A stretch of 64,000 nt of DNA from Methanolinea sp. (GTDB lineage: Archaea; Halobacteriota; Methanomicrobia; Methanomicrobiales; Methanospirillaceae): positions 124,001 through 188,000 of the forward strand of contig JADFDO010000004.1 in assembly GCA_018262855.1 (NCBI GenBank), read 5' to 3'. Shown here piece after piece: positions 24,776 through 34,400 of this stretch. Position numbers and translations under genes: made by a program. Under the pieces are notes generated by a model, which did no database searches, had not been told where the DNA came from, and was given only the letters and a program-made list of their open reading frames with translations. Positions within the stretch are counted from its first letter, which is position 1. Each line of letters opens with the position of its first letter.

Positions 24776-25999
24776 GTGGGGATCCTGGCAGCAGAGAGAA
24801 AACCAGGGAATATCTACGAAGAGTCCCTTGAACTTCATGAGAAGTATCACGGGAAGATTGAAGTATTCTCAAAGGTTCCCCTGGCGACCCGGCATGACCT
24901 TGCTCTTGCATATACCCCAGGTGTCGCAGAGGTCTGCAGAAAGATCGCGAAAAACAGGGATTGTGCGTATAAATACACGCTGAAGGCGAACACCATCGCC
25001 ATTGTCACCGACGGGTCACGGGTGCTCTCGCTCGGGAATATCGGGGGAGTATCTGCCATTCCTGTGATGGAGGGGAAGGCGCTCCTTTTCAAGAAACTCG
25101 CCGGGATCGATGCGTTTCCCATCTGCTTCGAAGGCATCCACAGGGATTTTGCCGATGATATCAGGAATATTGCACCGGTCTTTGGGGGAATTGCACTGGA
25201 GGATATCGCAGCACCAAAATGTTTCGACCTTGAAGAGAAACTCCAGGATATCGGGATTCCCGTGATGCACGACGACCAGCACGGGACTGCAGTGGTTGTC
25301 CTTGCCGCGCTCCATAATGCATGCAGGGTGACGGGAAAACGGTTTGAAGACCTAAATATCGTGATATGCGGTGCAGGTGCTGCAGGAATTGCAATTACCC
25401 GGATGCTGAAATGCATCGGGTATAACCCAAGGATCTTCCGGAGCGTGCATGATATCCGTGTCTGCGATTCACAGGGTATCATCACCCGGCACCGTGAAGG
25501 GCTCTACAGGAACAAGTACAAGTTTATTATCGCCGAGGAGACGAACCAGTCCGGAAGGGAAGGGACGCTCGCAGATGCCATGGAAGGTGCGGATGTCTGC
25601 ATCGGGGTATCGATCCCTGGAATCATCACACCGGGAATGGTCCGTGCCATGAATCCCGATCCCATCATCTTTGCACTTGCTCACCCGATGCCTGAGATCA
25701 TGCCTGCCGACGCGTTCCGGGCAGGGGCGGCAATTGTCGGGACCGGGAGGAACGACTTCCCCAACCAGATCAACTACGTCCTTGCATTCCCCGGGATTTT
25801 CCGGGGGGCACTCGATGTCCATGCGACCGGTATCTCGGACGAGATGAAAGTTGCCGCCGCCCATGCACTCGCCAGCTTCGTCAGATTTCCAAGAAAAGAC
25901 CGGCTCCTCCCCCAGATTCTCAACCGCAAGGTGGTAAAAATTGTGGCTGCTGCGGTGAGCAGTGCCGCGGTTGAAAGTGGCTGCGCCCGGACTCTCTGA
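24776..25999 (+). CDS. malic enzyme (oxaloacetate-decarboxylating malate dehydrogenase)
   Basis: A 407-residue enzyme that converts malate and NAD(P)+ to pyruvate and CO2. Diagnostic blocks are IYEESLELHEKYHGKIEV, LALAYTPGVAEVC (active-site Tyr), IALEDIAAPKCFDLEEKL and HDDQHGTAVVVLAALHNA (metal and cofactor site), and the Rossmann glycines GAGAAGIAITRML. Length equals the short prokaryotic form without a phosphotransacetylase tail. Start GTG at 24776 lies inside GGAGTGGGG, so the usual spacing is missing; initiation may be leaderless. Convergent with the PAS kinase gene. Confidence 0.93.
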   Translation: MGILAAERKPGNIYEESLELHEKYHGKIEVFSKVPLATRHDLALAYTPGVAEVCRKIAKNRDCAYKYTLKANTIAIVTDGSRVLSLGNIGGVSAIPVMEGKALLFKKLAGIDAFPICFEGIHRDFADDIRNIAPVFGGIALEDIAAPKCFDLEEKLQDIGIPVMHDDQHGTAVVVLAALHNACRVTGKRFEDLNIVICGAGAAGIAITRMLKCIGYNPRIFRSVHDIRVCDSQGIITRHREGLYRNKYKFIIAEETNQSGREGTLADAMEGADVCIGVSIPGIITPGMVRAMNPDPIIFALAHPMPEIMPADAFRAGAAIVGTGRNDFPNQINYVLAFPGIFRGALDVHATGISDEMKVAAAHALASFVRFPRKDRLLPQILNRKVVKIVAAAVSSAAVESGCARTL

Positions 26000-26009
26000 C
26001 CTGCCAGAA

Positions 26010-28193
26010 TCAATGCAACGTACCCAGCCTGAACCCGCCGTTCGGGACAGTGATCTCGAACCGGGCGCCCACCCCGGACTCACCATTCTCTGTAATGGAG
26101 ATACCGGTAATCGCGAGGATCTCCTTTGAGAGGAAGAGCCCAAACCCGGTATGCTTCCCGAATCCCCGTTCGAAAAGCCGGGGCTTATCCTTGGGAGTAA
26201 CCCCAACGCCGTCATCCTCGACTACGAGAACAAGGGTATTTTCCCGTGTTTCGCCGGAGCAGCGGATCTTCGTGATCTTCTCCCCATACCGGAGGGCATT
26301 GTCGAACAGGTTGTAGAACACCTTCTCGAGCAGGGGATCGGCCAGGATAAATACATCAGTTTCGGTCTCTTCCACCCTGACATCGCCCATGTTCAGCGAC
26401 TGGGAAACCTGCCCGATAATCATGTGGATATTCTGCCAGGTTGGCTCAATGACGCCAATGTCCTGGTACACGCGGGTGAATTCGACCTGTTTCTGGATCA
26501 CCGTTGAGACAGTCTTCATCCGTTCGAGATACGTCCTGAGTGTGGGATCGACCTGGAAGTCCTCCGAGAGCTCAAGATACCCCATAAGGGCGGCAAGCTG
26601 GTTGATGATGTCGTGGCGGGTGATGCTGGAAAGCAGGTTGAGTTTCTTGTTTGCCATCCGGAGGGCATCCTCGATCTGTTTCCGGGCACTGATGTCGAGG
26701 TGCGTTCCGGTCATCCTGACAGGTCGACCGTCCCCGTCCCATTCGACCACCTTGCCCCGGTCCAGGACCCAGATCCACCGGCCGTCCTTGTGACGAATCC
26801 GCACCTCGCACTCATACATGGGAGATCGCTTCTCGAAATGCTCTTTTATAAGGGCATCCGACTGCGGCAGGTCATCGGGATGGCAGAGCCCGATCCATGT
26901 TTTAATCGAGACCGGAGCCAATTCTGCCAGGGTATACCCTCCAATCTCCGCCCATCGCTCGTTATAATCCACCTCCCCTGTCTTAACATACCAGTCCCAG
27001 AGACCGACACCTGATCCCTCGATGGCAAGCGCAAGCTGCTCCTCGCTCTTCCTGAGTGCGTTCTCTGCCCATTTGCGTTCGGTGATGTTCTCGAAGATTG
27101 CGACAAAATAACCTTTCTCAGGGCTGTACACCGAGATAGAAAGCTGCATCTCGAGGGGCGTGAAGTCGATCTCGAACTGTTCGGGATTCCCGGTCTCCAC
27201 AACCCGGGCTAACGTGTCCAGGAGGTCGGGATTACTCTCCCTGATCCCGGGTATCACCTCGGTTACCCGTCTTCCCGGCACGTCTTGTAAGCCGGTCAGC
27301 CTTTCAAATGCTTTATTCACACTGATACAGAGAAAATCGTCGAACCTGCCATCCTTATACAGCATCTGGCAGTAGGCAACACCGTTCAGCATGTTCTCGA
27401 AGAGGCGTCGGTACCGCTCCTCGTTCTTCCGGATCTTCTCTTCAGCCTGCGAGGATGCGGTGACATCGATACCGATCGCGATGAACCGTTCGGGAGAATC
27501 CCCTTCCTGCGGGAGTTTCCTGGTATTCCAGAGAATTACCTTTTGCGATTTATCCCTGCAGGTGATTCGCGTCTTAAGGTTCTCGAGGAAATGATCTTTC
27601 TCGATGATATCCTTGATATGGGATGTTATCTCCCTCCGATATTCCTTGTCGGGGTACAGAGACTTCCAGATCTCATTTTTCCCCATCACCTGACCTGCCA
27701 TATACCCGCTGATTGATTCCGCTGCGGTGTTCCATTCAAGAACCCTGCCGGAGCCATCAAGCACCATAAGCCAGACGTTCGCATTCTGGATAATACTCTT
27801 CTGAACCTGCAGGCTTTCGTGCAGCGCCTCACGGATCCGCACAAGGTTCTCTGAGAGGTAGATGACGAGTACGCCGATTGCGATGAAGACAAAAGCCCGG
27901 GTGACTGCCCCCGCAAGAACCATCCAGTCTCCCCACTCAAAAATGCTGACCAGTGCCAGGTATGCAAGTGCAAGAACGAGAATGCCGAGAAGTCCCCGCC
28001 TCCGGTAACGGTACGCAAGGAGGATGATCGGGATGTAATAAAAGTGCATGAAGATGACAGTAATTCCCTGATAGAGGCAGAATACCGTGAGGAGCAGTGC
28101 TATGCATGAAAATCCCCCAATGAGAAGCCTCCACCGGTTCTCTGTCATCGGGATTGTGGGAAAACGGGTGTCAGGCATACCGGGTACACCCAT
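26010..28193 (-). CDS. membrane sensor histidine kinase with three PAS domains
   Basis: A 727-residue kinase: four membrane helices (about 22-120), PAS 1 (about 130-250, SIIQNANVWLMVLDGSGRVL), PAS 2 (about 260-380), PAS 3 with PAC motif (about 385-510, GVGLWDWYVKTGEVDYNERW), a dimerisation helix with phospho-acceptor His in SSITRHDIINQLAALMGYLE, and HATPase (N box YNLFDNALRYG, G1 EDDGVGV, G2 GFGLFLSKE). The short membrane block without an extracellular domain suggests it senses within the membrane or cytoplasm. Start 28193 may be leaderless, with TATTTTAAG about 20-25 bases upstream. No response regulator adjoins it. Confidence 0.9.
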   Translation of the reverse strand: MGVPGMPDTRFPTIPMTENRWRLLIGGFSCIALLLTVFCLYQGITVIFMHFYYIPIILLAYRYRRRGLLGILVLALAYLALVSIFEWGDWMVLAGAVTRAFVFIAIGVLVIYLSENLVRIREALHESLQVQKSIIQNANVWLMVLDGSGRVLEWNTAAESISGYMAGQVMGKNEIWKSLYPDKEYRREITSHIKDIIEKDHFLENLKTRITCRDKSQKVILWNTRKLPQEGDSPERFIAIGIDVTASSQAEEKIRKNEERYRRLFENMLNGVAYCQMLYKDGRFDDFLCISVNKAFERLTGLQDVPGRRVTEVIPGIRESNPDLLDTLARVVETGNPEQFEIDFTPLEMQLSISVYSPEKGYFVAIFENITERKWAENALRKSEEQLALAIEGSGVGLWDWYVKTGEVDYNERWAEIGGYTLAELAPVSIKTWIGLCHPDDLPQSDALIKEHFEKRSPMYECEVRIRHKDGRWIWVLDRGKVVEWDGDGRPVRMTGTHLDISARKQIEDALRMANKKLNLLSSITRHDIINQLAALMGYLELSEDFQVDPTLRTYLERMKTVSTVIQKQVEFTRVYQDIGVIEPTWQNIHMIIGQVSQSLNMGDVRVEETETDVFILADPLLEKVFYNLFDNALRYGEKITKIRCSGETRENTLVLVVEDDGVGVTPKDKPRLFERGFGKHTGFGLFLSKEILAITGISITENGESGVGARFEITVPNGGFRLGTLH

Positions 28194-28374
28194 GGAATAC
28201 CATCACACTTAAAATACTATCTATACTTCTTATCAATATACTGGCAGAGAAGAAGAATATCATGGAAAAGAGGTTCCCCAGAACAAAACGCAGATATTTT
28301 GCATACTTAACCATTCTGAATGACTAGGAAATAAATATTGAGGCCTGGAAATGAGTGTGCAATAGTATGTTTTT

Positions 28375-28408
28375 TAAAAAAATTTGAAAATCAGGATCAC
28401 CTGATTTT
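28375..28408 (-). terminator. hairpin plus T-run at the end of the beta-helix gene
   Basis: AAAATCAGG (28387-28395) and CCTGATTTT (28400-28408) are perfect inverted copies with a four-base loop. Read on the minus strand the stem is followed by CAAATTTTTTT. The loop overlaps the stop codon of the 2315-residue gene. The look is that of an intrinsic terminator; archaea mostly need only the T-run. Confidence 0.65.
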
Positions 28409-31400
28409 GATTATCTCCTGTCGGTTGAACATTTTTTCTTTTACCTCCTCTGTTATTTCTCCAACATGGAGTGCCGACATATTCCGCATCTGTATACCGG
28501 GAGATCTTTCTATATATATGTGTTCACGGAATTCGGCTACGATGGCAGCGGATGGTTTCGGCGGGTCGATTGCAGAGACAATTATCCTGTCAATATCCTG
28601 GATCTGCCGGATGCTTTTTGGATTGGTTATTGTGTTACCCTTGGTTGCCCCTGTGCATTGTTCAACCACAATTGTCACCTCAAGTATCGCCCCAAAATAG
28701 GTGGACTCCCCGTGCACCATGGAATACTGGAGCGTATAGGTCCCAGGGATATCTGGTACCCGGAGATCGAAAGTGAGTGTCTCCACATGGTCGGGACCCA
28801 CATATTCACCATCATCGAGTGAGACTCGCACCGGGCTGAACTGTTTCGCCGCATCGTTATGGGCTGCGAACCCGATATATGGTCCAATCCATCCTCCCGA
28901 CCCAGTATTGTTGACTGTCACGGAAACCGGGATGCTCGCACCGGCAGACGTTGAAGCAGGTATGGAATATGAGACGAACCTTGAATCATAGAGCAACCGG
29001 TGAGGCCTCGTGACATCCGATGAATATTCATATTGGGGTTCCGGATAGTAATTGCCAAGCGGAAGATAATCGATATTTCCCGGCGCAAGGAAGAGCGGGG
29101 CAGTAAACCCGAATTCATTCGCGGGCATCACCTGAGACCATCCGGTGCCGTCAGGCTTTGCCCAGTAATTTCCACCCAGGTATGCACCCCCGATGATATT
29201 CTGGCCAGCGGTCTGCGGGACATTCCAGGAGTTGGGAAGGACGGTTGTCCCGAATTCCGCATTCTCCCAGTTATTAAAGTAATTGTTGTAGATGAGATTC
29301 TCCCCGGAATTTTCGAGTCGGATCCCGGCACCATTATTCACGGTAATGGTATTTCCTGTGAGGGTATTCTGGGACGCATCATCGAGTCGTATGCCGACAT
29401 GATTGCCGGAGACTACATTCCTGGTCACATCGTTTGATGAGGCTCCCTCAAGCAAGATCCCATTCTGGCCGTTCTCTGAACCGATATTCCTCGTCAGGAC
29501 ATTTTCCCGTGATTCATGTATGATAAAACCGCTCCAGGCGTTCTGTATCGCAGTGTTGTAAGAGAGATTGTTGGTATTCGAAGCTTCAAGGGCAAACCCC
29601 ACCAGATTCCCGGATGCTGAATTCGAGGAGATGATGTTATTAGACGAATTTTCCAGTGCAAATCCTGCAATATTCCCAGTAGCATAATTTGAAGTGAGAT
29701 TGTTTTCGTTCGAAGAGTTCAGCCCGAATCCTACGGTATTTCCTGATGCAGAATTTGAAAGGAGATTGTTATTGTTCGAAAGGGACAGGAAGAACCCCGC
29801 CCAGCTGTTCCCGGAAGCGGTGTTCGCGAACAGATTATTGGTGTTCGAGTCGGATAAAAAGAGCCCGTGCTCCACGTTCACGGTCGCTCTATTCGCTGTC
29901 AGGTTGTTCTGTGTGGATCCATCCAGATAGAATCCGTTCCGATGATTCAGCTCGGCAGTGTTGTTGAACAGGATATTGTTATTGGAGGTGGAGAGACCGA
30001 ATCCGTTCCACTCGTTCTGGTTCGCAATGTTATCCTGAAGCGTGTTCCCATCGGACTCGGTCAGGTTATACCCATCCTGCAGGTTTCCGGTCGCAACGTT
30101 GGCGGTGATACTGTTATGGTCAGATCGGGCGATTGAGATCCCATCAATACCATTAACGCTGAAATTACCGCCAATAATGGTAGTATAGTCTGAGAGGATG
30201 GCAAAAACACCATGCCCGAGGTTGTTGTTACCCTCCGAATTCTGGATTGTCGTGTGCGGAGAATTTATAATCGAGTATCCGTGTTGATGGTTTTCGCTGG
30301 AATGGGTCCCGGTCACTATGGAGAAGTCTGAACTAAAGAGCGAGATCCCGTTCCTGTAATTCCCGGTTGCCTGGAGTCCTGTGATGATTGTGTTATCAGA
30401 ATTCTCGAGGTATGTACCGTTCAAGGAATTCCCCAAAACGATATCCCCGTTCAAGGCACCATTGTTCGAGGATTGGATAAAGATCCCTTCTAACATGTTG
30501 AAGCTCGCATTATTCCCTGAAAGAGAGAAGGAAGGCGATCCCCGGATAAATATACCATGCTGGCTATTTGAGAGCGCCACATTGCCGGTCAGATTTTTGC
30601 CTGTTCCTCCGCTGACAACAATTCCGCTATTCCCATTGTAACTCGCGTTATTGTAGGAGATACTCATCCCGGTCTGACCCAGCACAATAATCCCGGACAG
30701 GGTATTGTGGCTGGCATTGTTCCAGAGGATAGTGTTACCCGGATTGTTCCCGACCACCGAAATACCATACAGGTTACCCAGGAGCGTATTTCCCTCAATG
30801 GTGTTCGAACCGGAATTGAGAATGCTGGTACCATTCTGCCCGTTCCCGGTCGCTCTGTTTCCTGCAAGTGTATTGTAATGCGATCCAGAGAGGTAGAATC
30901 CATTCCGGGCATTATTGTCAGCCTCGTTTTCATTCAAGGTGTTATTGTGCGAACCGGTGAGATAGAATCCGTCATACTGGAGTGTGTTGTTCGCTATGTT
31001 CGATACGAGGTTATTGTTATTCGAACCGGTGAGATAGAAACCATATTGCGTATTATTTGATGCAATATTCGAGTCAAGCGTGTTATTATGGGAACCTGAC
31101 AGTGAATACCCATGGGTATTGTTGAATGCGGTGTTTGAAATGAGGGTGTTATTCTGGGCGGTGGATCGGAGATAATATCCATACAGGGTATTATTCGCTG
31201 CGATATTCGACAGGAGCGTATTATAGAGAGAACTCGTGTATAGGTAAAACCCGTACTGCCTGTTCGAATCCGCACTATTCGAGTCCAGGGTATTATTCTG
31301 GGATCGAGAGATGTAGTATCCAATCTGATTGGCCACCGCGTTATTCGAGGTGAGTATGTTGTTGTTCGCGTTCGTATCGAGGAAAAATCCATATCTTGTA

Positions 31401-34400
31401 TTATTCTCGGCAATATTCGAATTAAGAGTGTTATATCGCGAATTAGTAAGGTAGAACCCATCATTCACGATTGTGTTGTTTGCAATATTCGACGTCAGAA
31501 TATTGTTGTTCGAACCAGTCAGGAAGAACCCGTATTGCCTGTTATTCGAGGCGACGTTTGAATCAAGTGTGTTGTTATGGGAACCCGTGAGGTAGAGGCC
31601 ATACTGGGTATTATTCGTCGCAGTGTTTTCGCTAAAAGTATTGTTATGCGAACCTGTGCTGTAATACCCTGACCTGGTGTTATTGTCGGCAATATTCGAA
31701 ATCAGAGTATTGTATCGTGATCCGGTAAGATAGACCCCATCATACAGGACAGTATTGTTTGCAATATTTGAGTCAAGGGTATTGTTGTTTGAACCTGTCA
31801 GGAAGAATCCGTATTGCCTATTATTCGACGCAATATTTTCGCTAAAAGTGTTATTGTGCGAGTTAGTATTCAGGTAGAAGCCTGACCTGGTGTTATTCTC
31901 GGCAATATTCGAATTAAGAGTGTTATATCGCGAATTAGTAAGGTAGAACCCATCATACAAGACAGTATTGTTGGCAATATTTGACGTCAGGGTATTGTTA
32001 TTTGAACCAGTCAGGAAGAACCCGTATTGCCTGTTATTCGAGGCGATGTTTGAATCAAGTGTATTGTTCTGGGAACCTGTGAGGTAGAAACCATACTGTG
32101 AATTATTCGTCGCGATGTTTTCGGAAAACGTGTTGTTATTTGAGTTCGAATTTAGGTAAAATCCCGACCTGGTGTTTTTTTCAGCAATATTTGAATTCAG
32201 AGTGTTATCTCGCGAACCCGTGAAGTAGAATCCATCATACAGGATTGTATTGTTCGCACTATTCGAGTCAAGGATATTGTAGTGTGAGTTTGAAAGGAAG
32301 AACCCATATTGCCAATTATTGAATACAAAGTTTGAGGCCAGGGTATTGTTCGATGACCCCAGGAGATAAATGCCATATAATCGATTCGTGAGACCTGGAG
32401 CATTCCCTGCATAATTGTCGAGAAGGGTATTATTATCTGAATATTGAAGGTTAATCCCTGAGTTGGTATTGTTCAGCGCAATATTTGATTCGATGGTATT
32501 ATTATTGGAACTGACCAGCCGAATCCCGTTGTCCTGGTTAGTGCTGTGAATATTACCTGCGTTGTTGAGTGAAAGCGTGTTATTATTGGAGGATTGTACA
32601 TAGATACCATCATTTCTGTTGTCATTTGCTGAATTATTAGTAAAATGTGAATTATTGGATGATATGACCTGAATCCCATAATCCTGTAAAGTCGATCCGG
32701 GCTTATTCCCTGCGGTATTGTCAGTCACCGTCGCATTGTTCGAACCCGTGATGTAGATCCCAGCATCATTGTTGTTCATCACCTTGTTCAGGGATATGAC
32801 CGTATCATTTGAGGTTATTATACGTATCCCATGATCCTGTAAATTTGACGGGAGTGTATTGTCAGCAGAATTTTCTTGCAGGGTCGTGAAGGGGGATCGA
32901 CTGACATTGATACCCGCGTAATAATTATCATTCACAATATTCCGGGCAATCGTGGAATTACCCGATGTGAGTACCTGAATTCCGTAATCCTGTTGACTCG
33001 ATCCAAGGTTGTTGCCTGCGGTATTGTCAGTCACTGAAATGTTTTCCGAACCGGTGATGTGGATCCCCGTGTTGGTATTGTTCATCACCGAATTCCAGGA
33101 TATCACAGAATCACTTGATGACAGGAACCTGATCCCATACTGCTGTTGACTGGTTCCAGGGTAATTTCCGGCTTCGTTATTTGTGACGGTGATATTGTCC
33201 GAACCGGTCACGTAGATTCCCGTATTCGTATTATTCATGACGGAATTCAAGGATATAACTGAATCATTGGATGAAAGGAGTTGAATCCCGTAATCCTGGA
33301 CATTTGAACCGAGGGTGTTATTTGCGATATTATTCAGGACCGTAATGTTATCCGAACCAGAAATGTAGATCCCGCTGATGGTATTGTTGCTTGCAGTATT
33401 GTGCTCAACCAATGTATGATTGGATGCAATCAACCGAATTCCATAATCCTGTCGCTTCGCTGAAAATAAATTACCTGCAATGCTATCGGCAATTGTGATA
33501 TTGAACGCGCCTGTAATGTTAATTCCCGCGTCATAATTATCATTGACGATATTTCGTAAAAGGGTAGAATTGGTGGAAGAAATTATCTGTATTCCATAAT
33601 TCTGCGCAGATGATCCAAGAATGTTGCTCGCAGTACTGTCAATCACAGCAATGTTGTCCGAACCGGTGACGTAGATCCCGGTATTGCTGTTATTCACAGC
33701 CTCGACATCACTGATTGTGACATCTTCGGAGTCTTTTACATAGATACCATACGTGGTATCAAAGACCTGGATACCGCATATCTCATTGGGAACAGGACTG
33801 GCCGGGAGTTCTCCTCCACCATCGGTGTTCTCGAGATCGAATGTGACTGCATCATAATAGACCCCGTATACCCAGTCGGTGATGGAGAAATTGGAGACCT
33901 GGACGTTTTCGCTCCCCCCGTCCACACGAATCGCTGCCCTTCCGTTGGTCTGGCCGGACCCCTGGAGGATGAGTCCCATCCCATCTAGAACGACATTGGA
34001 TGCTCTTATCAGAACAGCATACAGATTCGATGTGGTCAACGTACCACCCGGAAAATTCGCTGCATCATTGAACCAGTCGATGGGATAATACCCGGGTGCA
34101 GTGATATTCCAGTAATGGGAACCGGCTGACCCATCCCAGTTTGTCCCGTTCAGGGGGGGATCGTGGAGCCCGTAGGGGGACGAACCCTGGGTCGCATTCA
34201 CGTCCATGCAGGAGAGTATTGTCTCATTTGACACTTGTGCAATGAGTGTACTATTGATAGACTGCCCTTCTGTTCCCGCAACCAGAGAGAATGTTGTATT
34301 CTCTGTTCCTTGAACGAGGGATTCATTTGAAAGAGATACCAGACCGTTACTTGTGAGTTCCGGTGTTACGTTGCCCTGTTCAACCGTAAGATTGGATACT

